Source of the DNA: Thermobacillus sp. ZCTH02-B1
GTDB taxonomy: Bacteria > Bacillota > Bacilli > Paenibacillales > Paenibacillaceae
NCBI RefSeq assembly: GCF_002159085.1
Contig: NZ_LZRU01000021.1
Coordinates: 1-64,000, forward strand
Reading direction: 5' to 3'
Length of the DNA: 64,000 bases
Positions 16,244 to 25,644 of the stretch are shown in pieces (positions within the stretch are counted from its first letter, which is position 1; every line of letters starts with the position of its first letter). Made by a program: the position numbers and the translations under genes. The notes under the pieces were generated by a model that searched no databases, was not told where the DNA came from, and saw only the letters and a list, made by a program, of their open reading frames with translations.

Positions 16244-17011
16244 TCATTGCGGTTCGGATTGCCCCGCCTTGCGAAGCTCTTCCTCAAAATAGGCCCGAAG
16301 CTCTTCACGCTTTCGCTCGTTCGCCAGATCGATCTTGTTCTTCAGGAACTGCTCTTCGACCGTATCCCAATCCGGCTCGGCGCCGCGCATCCGCATGATG
16401 CGGATCGCGCTCTTCACCATCCGCCGCTCCTTCGCGTTCGTGAACGTGTCCCGGTATTGCCGCACCCGGTCGAGATCGAGCCGCGGATGGAGCGCCCGGA
16501 AAATCCCGGCCGTCATGATCGCGTCCTCCAGCGCCCGGTGGGCCTTCCCCCGGTTCGGGAGCCCGAGCATCTCGAGCGCCCGCTCGACGCTCACATCGCT
16601 TTTCAGGTCGTGAACGCGCAGGAAGCCCTTCAATAGATCGTAATAGCGGACGGAGAGCCAATACGAATCGTCCAGCTTGTGCATGCGCGTGTCGAGCACG
16701 ATCCGCTTCAGATCCTCGCCGCCCCAGGTGACGAGCAGGTAGGAGTCCGGCGGTCCGAGCCAGCGGATGAACGATGCGATGACGGCGGGGAAGCGTCCGG
16801 CCCGGTCAATCTCCTCCTGGGTAATGCCGGTCTTCTCCCGGATGAACCGGTTCAGCTTCGGAAAATAGATCGGCCGGATCAGCGACGTGAACGTGCCGTT
16901 CTCGCGAAGTTCCCGATCCAGCCGGACGGCGCCGATCTCGATCACTTCCATCGGCAGGTCGCTCGCGAATTTGCGGCCGTTGAATTCGATGTCGAGAATG
17001 ACGTAATGCAT
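16244..17011 (-). CDS. DEDDh 3'-5' exonuclease (ERI1/KapD type)
   Basis: 255 residues. Exo I motif YVILDIEFNG (Asp/Glu metal ligands at residues 7 and 9), Exo II region around YLLVTWGGEDLKRI, and Exo III HRALEDAIMT with the DEDDh His and Asp at about residues 170-175. The arrangement and the FPKLNRFIREKTGITQEEI block are those of stand-alone RNase T/ERI1-like exonucleases such as the sporulation-inhibiting KapD; substrate could be RNA or DNA. A charged C-terminal tail (EERKREEL-like) follows. CGGAGGGATCC precedes the ATG. A long leader with a terminator hairpin lies upstream. Confidence 0.85.
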   Translation of the reverse strand: MHYVILDIEFNGRKFASDLPMEVIEIGAVRLDRELRENGTFTSLIRPIYFPKLNRFIREKTGITQEEIDRAGRFPAVIASFIRWLGPPDSYLLVTWGGEDLKRIVLDTRMHKLDDSYWLSVRYYDLLKGFLRVHDLKSDVSVERALEMLGLPNRGKAHRALEDAIMTAGIFRALHPRLDLDRVRQYRDTFTNAKERRMVKSAIRIMRMRGAEPDWDTVEEQFLKNKIDLANERKREELRAYFEEELRKAGQSEPQ

Positions 17012-17069
17012 GGATCCCTCCGATGACCGTGAATGCCACGATTATTGTAGCATGTTCGGAACGCGGATG

Positions 17070-17097
17070 AAAAAAAGATCGGGCCCTGGAGCCCGAT
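17070..17097 (-). terminator. Terminator in the leader upstream of the exonuclease gene
   Basis: On the minus strand ATCGGGC pairs with GCCCGAT and is followed by seven T. It lies between the exonuclease start (17011) and any promoter further upstream, so it either ends a short upstream transcript or acts as an attenuator. A minus-strand ATG at 17187 with GGAGAG 7 bases upstream opens a short frame (MNRTPAGEAGRPTIGLLG...) that runs into the hairpin; I do not recognise it. Confidence 0.7.
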
Positions 17098-17224
17098 GTT
17101 CATGGAAACTTCCGACGGATAGCCCGTATTGACGCCGAGCAGACCGATCGTCGGCCTTCCGGCTTCTCCCGCAGGCGTCCGATTCATGGGCAGCTCTCCG
17201 GATGCATGTTCCCCATGGGGGACG

Positions 17225-17238
17225 GGAAAACGTTTTCG
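17225..17238. promoter_or_regulatory. cre-like palindrome upstream of the S-layer-type gene
   Basis: G-GAAAACGTTTTC-G: a perfect 12-bp palindrome with the CG centre of CcpA sites, matching 12 of 14 cre positions (outermost T and A replaced by G). It lies in the divergent region between the exonuclease leader and the surface-protein gene. Confidence 0.45.
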
Positions 17239-17442
17239 ATTATTTCAAAAGTATATCAAAGATGTCCTCGTCCTCAATGACAGAAAACGACGGCAGACGA
17301 CGACAGCTGCGGGATCGAAGCCCGTCCGTCTCCGCGTTTGAAACATTTTGTATCATCCAACGAAACAAATCGTATCCATCCGCGTCTTTCTATACGGAAA
17401 TCCCGGATGTTTCCGGGCATGGATAAACCTGGAGGTGCTTCG

Positions 17443-19929
17443 ATGCGAGGGTGGATGCGGACGCTGTTGTTGTGCGCGGTGATATCGCTGGTGGCGGGGC
17501 CTGCGGCCGGAACGGCGGCGGCCGACGGACGGACCGTGGAGGAGAAGTACCAATTTCTTGTCCGGAGAGGGATTTTCACCGGCTTCGCCGACGGCAGCGC
17601 GCGCCTCAACGAGACGATGACGCGCGAGCAATTCGCCGCCGTCCTGTTCCGCCTGTGGGAACTCGGCACGATCGAAACGCAGCCCACGTACGACGATGTG
17701 CTGAAGACGCGCTGGTCGTTCGACGAGATCGAGGCCGTGACCCGGGCGGGGCTGATGCGGGGGGTCGGCGTCCGACGGTTCGGGCCGACGCTCCCCGTGA
17801 CGGTCGAGCAGCTCGCCGTCGTGCTCGTGCGCGGATACGGAGCGCAAGGAGAGGCGGCCAGCCGGGTGACGGGCGCCGTGTCGCCCTGGGCCGAGCGGGC
17901 CGTCGGCATCGCGCTGCGGAAAGGCTGGATCCCCGCGCAGCGCGACTATACGGTCCCCGCGCGGCGCAGCCTGCTCGTGGAAGCGGCGTACGCGGTCTAT
18001 GCGGATTTGCATCCGGAGAGCCGGGACAGCGAGAAGCCGCGCATCGTCTCGTACGGCATCAATCCGGACGCGACCGTGACGCTGAAGTTCAGCGAGCCGC
18101 TGGACAAAGCCTCGGCTGTGAACCGGGCGAATTACACCTTCGATCAGGGGCTCGGCATCGTGTCCGTCACGCTGTCGCAGGACGGGCGTACCGTGACGAT
18201 CGTGACGGAGCGGCAGAAGCCGAACACGGTCTACCGCCTGACGGTGCGCGGTGTGAAGGACCGGGCGGGCAACGTGATGGAGGAGCGGAGCGATCTCTAT
18301 TTCGTATCGGTGGTCGACACGACGCCGCCGACGGTCGTGAAGGTCGTCTCGACGAAGAACACGGTCGAGCTGACGTTCAGCGAGAAGCTTGATCCGGATC
18401 ACGTCGAGCAGGTTCATTATTACGTCATCGACGGCGGCCTCGGGATGCCGCTGCGCGCGGTGTACGACGAGAGCCGGCTGACCGTCAAGCTGTTCACGGC
18501 GGACCAGACGCCGGGCCAGCGGTACACGCTGCGCATCTTCGGCGTCCGCGACCTGGCGGGCAACCTCATCGCGCCCGATACGACCGTCGTGTTCGGCGGA
18601 GCGGGCCTCGCGCCGGCGGAATACGCGCTCGCGGACATCCGGGCGGTGAACGTGAACACGCTCGATCTGCTGTTCACGAAATCGATGAAAAACGTGAACC
18701 TGAGCGGCTTCAAGATCGCGATCCTGTCCGAGAACGGCGTTTCCTACGACATGTCCGGCGTCCAGTATTACGTCTACCGCAAACCGGGTGACGACCTGAC
18801 GCTGACCGTGCAGTTCCGGACGCGAACCAATGCCAATCCCGGGCTGTTCCGCTCCGGACGCGTCTACGTCGCCGAGGTGACCGGCCTTCCGGGCATGCTC
18901 GCATCCGGCGGCGCGAACCGTCGTTCGTTTGCGGGCAATGGAGCGGCCAATCCGGCGCCCCGCGTCACGCATGTGTCGGTCGTGAACGCGACGGCGATCG
19001 TCGTCCATTTCAGCGAGCCGGTGCGCGGCGTGACGAATTCCGTCTTCCGCCTGACCGGACCGGACGGGAACACGATTCCGATCGTCTCGAACGACGCGGG
19101 CGGAACCGGCGCGATCGTCACGAGCGTCACGCTGCGGCTCGGCGCAAGCGTGAAAGCGGGAACCGTCTACACGCTGTCGTTCCGGTCCGGGGTCACGGAC
19201 GCGCCGGGATGGAACGGCTGGAAGACGGAGGAAAACGGGCGTCCGTACACCGTCACCTTCGAGGGGGTCGAACCGGTCAACGCCGCCCCGCGCTTCGAAG
19301 CGGCGCACGCGGTCGACCGGCACACGATCGAGCTCCGGTTCACGGAACCGGTGAACGGCTCGGATCTGAACGTCTACCGGCTCCACGACGAGACGGACGG
19401 GCGCGAAGTGCCGATCGCGAAGGGCGAGTACGCCTACTACGCCGTGTCCGCGGACAGGCGCAGCGTGACGCTGCATCTGAACGCGACGAAGACCGGACCG
19501 CTGCGGTCCGACCATGTGTATAAGCTGTCCTATCGGGAGTCGGGCGGCAACTATATTGCCGACCTGGAGGGCAAGCGGCTCGATCCGTCCGACGGCGGGG
19601 GCGAGGTCCGTTTCTACGGCTCGGACCGGGTCAATCCCGCGCCGCGCATCCAGGCGGTCGAGGCGACCGCGAGGGAAGTGCGGGTCGTCTTCAGCGAGCC
19701 GGTGCTCGGCTTCTCCGGACAGGTCCATTACTTCGAGCTGGTGATCGGCGGCGTGTCGATCGTGCCGCTGAGCGGTTCGATCGAGGGCGAGGTCGTGACG
19801 CTGCGGATTGCGGAAACCCGGCAGGGCGCCGAAGGCTCGATCCGGATCTCGCCCGACGGCGTACAGGGGCTCTCCGACTACAACGGGCAGCCGCCGGAAA
19901 CCGGGGCGGTCCGGTTCACGGTGCGCTAG
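17443..19929 (+). CDS. SLH-anchored surface protein with six Ig-like repeats
   Basis: 828 residues. A signal peptide (1-29, MRGWMRTLLLCAVISLVAG) is followed by three S-layer-homology motifs (about residues 32-190: FLVRRGIFTGFADGSARLN, AGLMRGVGVRRFGP, AERAVGIALRKGWIP), which bind pyruvylated wall polymer. Six Big_5/SbsA-type Ig-like domains follow, each with a TLKFSEPLD/VVHFSEPV-like strand (KFSEPLDK, TFSEKLDP, LFTKSMKN, HFSEPVRG, RFTEPVNG, VFSEPVLG). The ATG at 17443 is 5-6 bases after GGAGGTG; upstream in-frame sequence is promoter. It is an extracellular wall-bound protein with a probable structural or scaffolding role. No LPXTG or enzyme domain is seen. Confidence 0.88.
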   Translation: MRGWMRTLLLCAVISLVAGPAAGTAAADGRTVEEKYQFLVRRGIFTGFADGSARLNETMTREQFAAVLFRLWELGTIETQPTYDDVLKTRWSFDEIEAVTRAGLMRGVGVRRFGPTLPVTVEQLAVVLVRGYGAQGEAASRVTGAVSPWAERAVGIALRKGWIPAQRDYTVPARRSLLVEAAYAVYADLHPESRDSEKPRIVSYGINPDATVTLKFSEPLDKASAVNRANYTFDQGLGIVSVTLSQDGRTVTIVTERQKPNTVYRLTVRGVKDRAGNVMEERSDLYFVSVVDTTPPTVVKVVSTKNTVELTFSEKLDPDHVEQVHYYVIDGGLGMPLRAVYDESRLTVKLFTADQTPGQRYTLRIFGVRDLAGNLIAPDTTVVFGGAGLAPAEYALADIRAVNVNTLDLLFTKSMKNVNLSGFKIAILSENGVSYDMSGVQYYVYRKPGDDLTLTVQFRTRTNANPGLFRSGRVYVAEVTGLPGMLASGGANRRSFAGNGAANPAPRVTHVSVVNATAIVVHFSEPVRGVTNSVFRLTGPDGNTIPIVSNDAGGTGAIVTSVTLRLGASVKAGTVYTLSFRSGVTDAPGWNGWKTEENGRPYTVTFEGVEPVNAAPRFEAAHAVDRHTIELRFTEPVNGSDLNVYRLHDETDGREVPIAKGEYAYYAVSADRRSVTLHLNATKTGPLRSDHVYKLSYRESGGNYIADLEGKRLDPSDGGGEVRFYGSDRVNPAPRIQAVEATAREVRVVFSEPVLGFSGQVHYFELVIGGVSIVPLSGSIEGEVVTLRIAETRQGAEGSIRISPDGVQGLSDYNGQPPETGAVRFTVR

Positions 19930-20047
19930 GGCGGCGCGAAGGATTTTTCGGGATCATGGCGAATGTCTGTTTCGGAAGACGCCTCAAGCGTCGCGGCTCC
20001 GGACGGGACGGCCGTCCGGGGGCTTTCGCGGGAGGGGAGAGAAAGAC

Positions 20048-20248
20048 ATGAACAGACAACAGGCGGTGGACACGGCGAAAAGGTATTGCCGGGAAACCCG
20101 CAGAACGCATTATGTCGTCAAAACCGGTTCCGAAGAATACGCGGTGTGGGACCGGGACGAACTGGCGAAGGCGCTGGCGGAAGGCCGCTGCGACCGGGAT
20201 GCGATCGTGTTCTGCATCCAGGGTGCCGCGGACGGGGAACCCGCCTGA
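20048..20248 (+). CDS. Small cytosolic protein, function unknown
   Basis: 66 residues, starting MNRQQAVDTAKRYCRETRR and containing HYVVKTGSEEYAVWDRDEL. A strong GGGAGGGGAGAG ribosome binding site precedes the ATG and a good terminator follows, so it is very likely expressed. The composition suggests a small alpha/beta fold with a C-terminal VFCIQG strand. Family not recognised. Confidence 0.7.
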   Translation: MNRQQAVDTAKRYCRETRRTHYVVKTGSEEYAVWDRDELAKALAEGRCDRDAIVFCIQGAADGEPA

Positions 20249-20263
20249 ATCGGCCGGCATCGG

Positions 20264-20301
20264 CCGGCTGACGGAATCCGGAAGCCGTCGGCCGGTCTTT
20301 T
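20264..20301 (+). terminator. Terminator of the 66-aa gene
   Basis: CCGGCTGACGG pairs with CCGTCGGCCGG (one G-U pair) around a 10-base loop and is followed by TCTTTTC. Confidence 0.85.
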
Positions 20302-20387
20302 CGTGCCGGAACGGAGCAACGCAACGGATGATTTTTTAATGAGATTAAATATTTATACCGCAATTAATTTGCGCGGTTGGGGGGCGC

Positions 20388-20840
20388 GTGCGCATCCGCC
20401 GCGTGTCCGATGCCGGATACGAAGGGTCCGATCTCGTGGTCGGGCGGCTGCAAGAGCTATGCTGCTGCGTGTTCGACCCGGAGGGGACGGGGCCGGAGCC
20501 GGACCGCGACCGCGCCATCCAGATCGGCGCGGTGCGGCTCGATGCGGGCGGCCGTCCCGACGGCCGGACGTTCGTCACGCTGGTTCGGCCGCCGGTTCCG
20601 ATTCCGGAGCCGATCGGGCGGTTGACCGGCATCCGGGATGAAGATGTCGCGGACGCGGCTGTTCGCCGCCTGCCGCGAGCGGGGGATCGAACGGATCCGG
20701 ATCACGGAGCCGATGCGCGTGAAGAAGGCGCGGCTCCGGCCGCTCACGTGACGGGGCGGGATTCGTCCGGCCATGGATACGGGCTCGTTCGCGGGCGGAT
20801 TCAACGGGTTCATGCATGCGCGGATGCGGCTGTGTTATGA
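20388..20840 (+). pseudogene. Relic of a DnaQ-like 3'-5' exonuclease domain
   Basis: Residues encoded at about 20457-20660 read as the front of a DnaQ/PolC-type exonuclease: CCVFDPEGTG (Exo I, with DxE kept), then RAIQIGAVRLDAGG, TLVRPPVPIPEP and RLTGIRDEDVADA. The Exo II and Exo III regions never appear; downstream the frame degrades into Arg/Gly/Ala-rich sequence while another frame reads FAACRERGIERIRI. The start (GTG 20388) has no convincing ribosome binding site. Best read as a truncated, decaying copy. An AT-rich promoter-like patch (20330-20370) remains upstream. Confidence 0.55.
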
Positions 20841-20889
20841 TGGGGCATGGGCATGAAGGACGGCCAACACAGGGAAAGGCGGATGCGGC

Positions 20890-22368
20890 ATGAATCGGAC
20901 AGAATCCGGAGGCCGTCCGGAGCATCGGGCGAATGGGAAACCGGATATGGCGGCCGGAGCGGGATGCGCGGCGGTCACCGCGGGTCGGGGGGCGACAGAC
21001 GGCGCGAATGACGCAAGCCCCCCGGCGGTTCCGGGCGACGCGAAGGTTGCGACCGGCGCCGGAAGCGTGACGGCGGGCGCCATTTTCCGCTTCTTCGTGC
21101 CGCTGGGCCTGTCCGCGGGCCTCGTCTCGCTGTCGCACGTCATCATCAACGGCACGCTGGCGCGGGCGCCGGACCCCGAGTCGACGATCGCCGCATACAC
21201 AATCGCGATGAGCATCTTCACGATCACGGAGCGGCCGGCCATATACCTGCGGCAGACCTGCTCCGCGCTTGCGGCCGACCGGACGGGGTTCCGCTCCGTG
21301 GCCGTCGTGATGGCGTACGTGCTCCTGTTCACGCTCGGCTTCGGCTCGCTGCTCTCGTACACGCCGGCCGGGCCGCTGGTGTTCGGGATGCTGTTCAACG
21401 CCGAAGCGGAGCTCGTCGGCGGCACGATCGCGAGCTACCGGATCCTGTTCCTCGTGACGGTGTTCTCGGCGATCCGCTGCCTGTTCCACGGCATCATCAT
21501 CCGGAACATGCAGACGAAATGGCTGACGATCGGCATGGTCATCCGGCTGGTCGCGATGTACGGGCTGTCGCTCGCCTGGATTCACGCCGGGTGGACGATC
21601 GACGGCCGGACGGGCGCGGTCATTTTCCTGACCGGGATGTGCGTCGAAGCCGCCGTGAGCGCGTGGGAAGGCCGGCGCATCCTGAAGCTCATGCCCGAGC
21701 GGAGCGGGGAATCGCAGATCCGCCGGGCGCGCGACGTGATCCCGTTTTACCGGCCGCTCGTCGTCACGTCGTTCATTTCGGTCATGCTCGCGCCGTCGAT
21801 CAACGCGATGCTCGGCAAGACGGCGGACATCGAGCTTGCGATCGCCTCCTATTCGGTCGCGCTCGGCGTGCTGAACCTCGTGAACAGTTTCTTTACCTAC
21901 GTGCACCAGATCGTGCTGAATTTCCATCGTCTGGACGCGGCGGCCGTGCGGCGGTTCGTGCTCGCCGCGAATACGATCCCCGCCGCGCTGGTGGCGCTGC
22001 TGGCCTGGACGCCCGCTGGCAGGGCCGTGTTCGGCGCGATCGTCGGGGCGGAGGGGCAGCTTCTGGACGCGAGCATCGGGGTGCTGCGCGTGTTTCTGCT
22101 GTTCGCGCTCGTCTATCCCTGGGTCGATTATTGCAACGGGTTGGCGATGCTGCACAAGCAGACGCGCTTCATGATGGGGTCGCAGGCGGGGAATCTCGCG
22201 GCCACCGTCACGATGCTCGCCGTGCTGACCGCCGTCGTCCCCGAATGGAACGGGAAGGTCGGCGCACTCGCGCATTCCTGCGGCGTCGCGGCGGAGCTGA
22301 CGGTGCTCGCACTGCTCATCCGCCGGTGGCGGCGAAGGCGGTCGAGCCGCGCGGAGGCTTCGGTCTGA
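20890..22368 (+). CDS. MATE-like polytopic exporter
   Basis: 492 residues. The first 60 are a Gly/Ala/Thr-rich, probably disordered extension; then about twelve membrane helices follow, beginning AGAIFRFFVPLGLSAGLV. Repeated features of the MOP/MATE superfamily are visible: a GLSAGLVSLSHVIINGTLAR first helix, two similar six-helix halves, and a membrane-embedded Pro-rich helix VTSFISVMLAPSINAML. It resembles proteins annotated as multi antimicrobial extrusion proteins in Paenibacillus rather than NorM. Substrate is unknown. GGGAAAGGCGG precedes the ATG at 20890; a later ATG is possible because the N-terminal extension is unusual. Confidence 0.72.
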   Translation: MNRTESGGRPEHRANGKPDMAAGAGCAAVTAGRGATDGANDASPPAVPGDAKVATGAGSVTAGAIFRFFVPLGLSAGLVSLSHVIINGTLARAPDPESTIAAYTIAMSIFTITERPAIYLRQTCSALAADRTGFRSVAVVMAYVLLFTLGFGSLLSYTPAGPLVFGMLFNAEAELVGGTIASYRILFLVTVFSAIRCLFHGIIIRNMQTKWLTIGMVIRLVAMYGLSLAWIHAGWTIDGRTGAVIFLTGMCVEAAVSAWEGRRILKLMPERSGESQIRRARDVIPFYRPLVVTSFISVMLAPSINAMLGKTADIELAIASYSVALGVLNLVNSFFTYVHQIVLNFHRLDAAAVRRFVLAANTIPAALVALLAWTPAGRAVFGAIVGAEGQLLDASIGVLRVFLLFALVYPWVDYCNGLAMLHKQTRFMMGSQAGNLAATVTMLAVLTAVVPEWNGKVGALAHSCGVAAELTVLALLIRRWRRRRSSRAEASV

Positions 22369-22512
22369 CGGACCGGATGGCGCGGGAGAGCAAACGCCTT
22401 CGCGCGCCGTCTTGTCCGGGCGCGCAAGCGCTTGCCGTCGATGTCCGGGCGGCGGTCAACCATGTGCAAGGTTGCAGGCAATCGAAACGGAGCTTCAGGG
22501 AGCGGAAACCGG

Positions 22513-23250
22513 ATGACACGCGATAACGGTTGGCCGAAGGCCGTCTTTTTCGATCTGGACGATACGCTGTACGATCAAATGGAGCCGTTCCGGGCGGCGC
22601 TGGAGGCGTTCGGCGGCGCCGTCGTCGGGCTTGCGGCGGAGGAGCTGTACCGCCGTTTCCGTCACCACAGCGAAGCGCTCTGGGAGCCGTACCGCTCGGG
22701 GCGGATGACATTGGAGCGGATGCGGGTCGAGCGGATCCGGCGCGCGCTGGCGGATTGCGGGATCGAAGCGGAAGAGGCCGATTGCGCGAAGTTTCAGGAA
22801 AGGTATCAGGAAGGGCAGTACCGGATCCGGCTTCGGCCCGGTGCGGAGAGCTGCCTCGCCGAACTTGCGGAGGCGGGCTTTCTGCTCGGCGTCGTGACGA
22901 ACGGGCCCGGCCCGCATCAGGCGAGGAAGATCGAGGCGCTCGGGATCGGGCGTTACATCCCGCGGGACCGCTGGTTCATCTCCGGCGAGATCGGCGCGGC
23001 GAAGCCCGATCCGGCGCTGTTCGCCCACGTGAACCGGGCGACGGGGACGCGGCCGGAACACTGCGCGCTGGTGGGCGACTCGCCGGAGAACGACGTCGGC
23101 GGCGCCGCGCGGGCGGGGTGGCGCGCCGTCTGGTTCAATCCCCGCGGAGGCACACCTCGCGGAGGCGCGGCCGGGCCGCTGCCGGAGGCGGACCTCCTGG
23201 CCGGGGATTTCCGCGATCTCGCGCGGCGCCTCATCGGGCTCATGGCGTAG
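22513..23250 (+). CDS. HAD-superfamily phosphatase (YjjG/subfamily IA type)
   Basis: 245 residues. HAD motifs in order: AVFFDLDDTLYDQ (nucleophile and general acid Asp), GVVTNGP (motif II), the KPDPALF Lys (motif III) and VGDSPENDVGGAARAGW (motif IV). A helical cap lies between motifs I and II, as in subfamily IA hydrolases acting on small phosphorylated metabolites. The ATG at 22513 has AGGGAG 10 bases upstream. The gene stands 145 bases after the MATE-like gene and may be co-transcribed. Precise substrate cannot be read from sequence. Confidence 0.88.
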   Translation: MTRDNGWPKAVFFDLDDTLYDQMEPFRAALEAFGGAVVGLAAEELYRRFRHHSEALWEPYRSGRMTLERMRVERIRRALADCGIEAEEADCAKFQERYQEGQYRIRLRPGAESCLAELAEAGFLLGVVTNGPGPHQARKIEALGIGRYIPRDRWFISGEIGAAKPDPALFAHVNRATGTRPEHCALVGDSPENDVGGAARAGWRAVWFNPRGGTPRGGAAGPLPEADLLAGDFRDLARRLIGLMA

Positions 23251-23366
23251 ATCCTACATTTGTCCATGTGCGTCTGGCAACCTTCCATGTCGGCGTCCGG
23301 CCGGACATGCCATAATGGTGGCAGGGCAATGCCCGGCAAAAGCCGCACATGGAGGAGGGTGCAACC

Positions 23367-25556
23367 ATGGCCGTACATTATGACGCATCCCGCCGCCTGT
23401 TCCATCTGCAGACGAATGACACGAGCTATGCGATGTGCATCGTTCAGGGCGGCTATCTGGCCCATCTGTACTGGGGAGCGCGCGTGAGGGGGCTCGGGCC
23501 GGACAGGTTCTTCGCATTTCAGCCGCTGGTGTCCTTCAGCCCGGCGACGGTCCCCGAGGTGCCGGGACTGTCGCTCGACGTGCTGCCGCAGGAATATCCG
23601 GGCTACGGCACGTCGGATTTCCGGCATCCGGCGTACCAGGTGAGATTCGCCGACGGCTCGACCGCTTCGGAACTCGTGTACGCAGGCCATCGGATCGTGC
23701 CCGGCAAACCGAAGCTGCCCGGTCTCCCCGCCACCTATGTCGAATCGGACGACGAGGCCGAGACGCTCGAGATCACGATGAGGGACCCGGCGCGGGACCT
23801 CGAGATCGTGCTCTCCTATACGGTCTTCGAAAAATGGAACGCGATCGCCCGGTCCGCCCGCATCGTCAACACCGGGAAACAGCCGATCGAGGTGCTGCGG
23901 GCGCTCAGCATGAGCGTCGACTTTCCGCACGACCGGTACGATCTGCTGCAGCTCTCCGGCGCCTGGGCGCGCGAGCGCTACGTGCACCGGCGGCCGCTCG
24001 TGCCGGGGATGCAGGCGGTGGAGAGCCGGCGCGGCGCGAGCAGCCACGTGCAGAATCCGTTCGTCGCGCTGCTCGCGAAGGACGCGGACGAGGACCGCGG
24101 CGACGTCTACGGCGTCAGCCTCGTGTACAGCGGCAACTTCACGGCCGGCGTCGAAGTGGACCAGTTCCACTCGCCGCGGCTGTTCATCGGCATCAATCCG
24201 TTCGATTTCGGCTGGCGCCTGGAGCCCGGCGAATCGTTCCAGACGCCGGAGGCGGTGCTCGTCTACTCGTCCGAAGGGCTCGGCGGCATGTCGCGCAAGT
24301 ACCACGACCTGTACCGTTCGCGCCTGTGCCGGGGCGTCCACCGCGACCGGGAGCGCCCGGTCCTCATGAACAACTGGGAGGCGACGTATTTCAACTTCAA
24401 CGCGGAGAAGATCGAGGCGATCGCGCGGACGGCGGCCGAGCTCGGCATCGAGCTGTTCGTGCTCGACGACGGCTGGTTCGGCCGGCGCGACAGCGACAAC
24501 TCGTCGCTCGGCGACTGGGTCGTCGACCGGCGGAAGCTGCCGGACGGCCTCGATGCGCTCGCGCGGCGCATCAATGGGCTCGGCCTCAAGTTCGGCCTCT
24601 GGTTCGAGCCGGAGATGGTGTCGCCGGACAGCGAGCTGTATCGCCGGCATCCGGACTGGTGCCTGCACATCGAAGGGAGGCGGCGCACCGAGGCCCGGCA
24701 GCAGCTCGTGCTGGACCTGTCGCGCGAGGACGTGCAGGATTACATCGTGAAGGCCGTCTCGGACGTGCTCTCGAGCGCGCCGATCGCCTACGTGAAATGG
24801 GACATGAACCGGAACATGACGGAGATCGGCTCCGCGCTTCTTCCGCCGGAGCGCCAGCGCGAGACGGCGCACCGGTACATGCTCGGCCTGTACCGCGTGC
24901 TGGAGCGGATTACGACGGCGTTCCCGCACGTGCTGTTCGAGAGCTGCTCGGGCGGCGGGGGCCGTTTTGATCCGGGGATGCTCTACTACATGCCGCAGAC
25001 CTGGACGAGCGACAACACGGACGCGATCTCGCGGCTCAAGATCCAGTACGGCACGAGCATCGTCTATCCGGTCAGCGCGATGGGCGCGCACGTGTCCGCG
25101 GTGCCGAACCATCAGGTCGGCCGGGTGACGCCGCTCGAGACGCGCGGCCACGTCGCCCTGTCCGGCAATTTCGGCTACGAGCTCGATCTGACGAAGTTCA
25201 CCGACGCGGAAAAGGAGATCGTCAAGGCGCAGGTCGGGCTGTACAAGGAAATCCGCCGCCTCGTCCAGTTCGGCGATTTCTACCGGCTCCTGAGCCCGTT
25301 CGAGGGCAACGCGGCGGCCTGGATGTTCGTCTCGAAGGACAAGCGGGAAGCGTTCGTCGTCTACGTGGAGATGCTCAAGCAGCCGTACGCGCCGAAGGAC
25401 CGTTTCCGGTTGAAGGGGCTCGATCCGGATCTCGATTACGAACTGGACGGGGACGGCATCGTGTACGGCGGCGACGAGCTCATGAACATCGGACTGCCGG
25501 TGCCGCAGTTCCGCGGTGATTTCGGGAGCCGTGCCTACCGGCTGCGGGCGAGGTGA
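23367..25556 (+). CDS. GH36 alpha-galactosidase
   Basis: 729 residues, the typical size of bacterial GH36 (RafA/AgaA-type) cytosolic enzymes. The N-terminal beta-supersandwich (1-330) is followed by the catalytic barrel. VLDDGWFGRRDSDN marks the substrate loop, YVKWDMNRN carries the nucleophile Asp (about 477), ESCSGGGGRFDPGM follows, and TWTSDNTDAISR holds the acid/base Asp (about 549). There is no signal peptide, so it acts on imported galactosides. The ATG at 23367 follows GGAGGAGGGT; the earlier ATG at 23349 lies within that ribosome binding site region. First gene of the glycoside-utilisation region. Confidence 0.94.
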   Translation: MAVHYDASRRLFHLQTNDTSYAMCIVQGGYLAHLYWGARVRGLGPDRFFAFQPLVSFSPATVPEVPGLSLDVLPQEYPGYGTSDFRHPAYQVRFADGSTASELVYAGHRIVPGKPKLPGLPATYVESDDEAETLEITMRDPARDLEIVLSYTVFEKWNAIARSARIVNTGKQPIEVLRALSMSVDFPHDRYDLLQLSGAWARERYVHRRPLVPGMQAVESRRGASSHVQNPFVALLAKDADEDRGDVYGVSLVYSGNFTAGVEVDQFHSPRLFIGINPFDFGWRLEPGESFQTPEAVLVYSSEGLGGMSRKYHDLYRSRLCRGVHRDRERPVLMNNWEATYFNFNAEKIEAIARTAAELGIELFVLDDGWFGRRDSDNSSLGDWVVDRRKLPDGLDALARRINGLGLKFGLWFEPEMVSPDSELYRRHPDWCLHIEGRRRTEARQQLVLDLSREDVQDYIVKAVSDVLSSAPIAYVKWDMNRNMTEIGSALLPPERQRETAHRYMLGLYRVLERITTAFPHVLFESCSGGGGRFDPGMLYYMPQTWTSDNTDAISRLKIQYGTSIVYPVSAMGAHVSAVPNHQVGRVTPLETRGHVALSGNFGYELDLTKFTDAEKEIVKAQVGLYKEIRRLVQFGDFYRLLSPFEGNAAAWMFVSKDKREAFVVYVEMLKQPYAPKDRFRLKGLDPDLDYELDGDGIVYGGDELMNIGLPVPQFRGDFGSRAYRLRAR

Positions 25557-25644
25557 CGGGCCGCGCGCGGAAAATTTGCGCATGCCGGTTCTTGCCTGCA
25601 ACAAATTCGGGCACACTTTCGTTCGAAGGAACGGAGGTGTTTCC

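Noticed and set aside
23251-23366. Promoter for the GH36 gene
   Set aside because: A CATAAT-like hexamer is present, but no -35 at suitable spacing could be found, so it was not listed.
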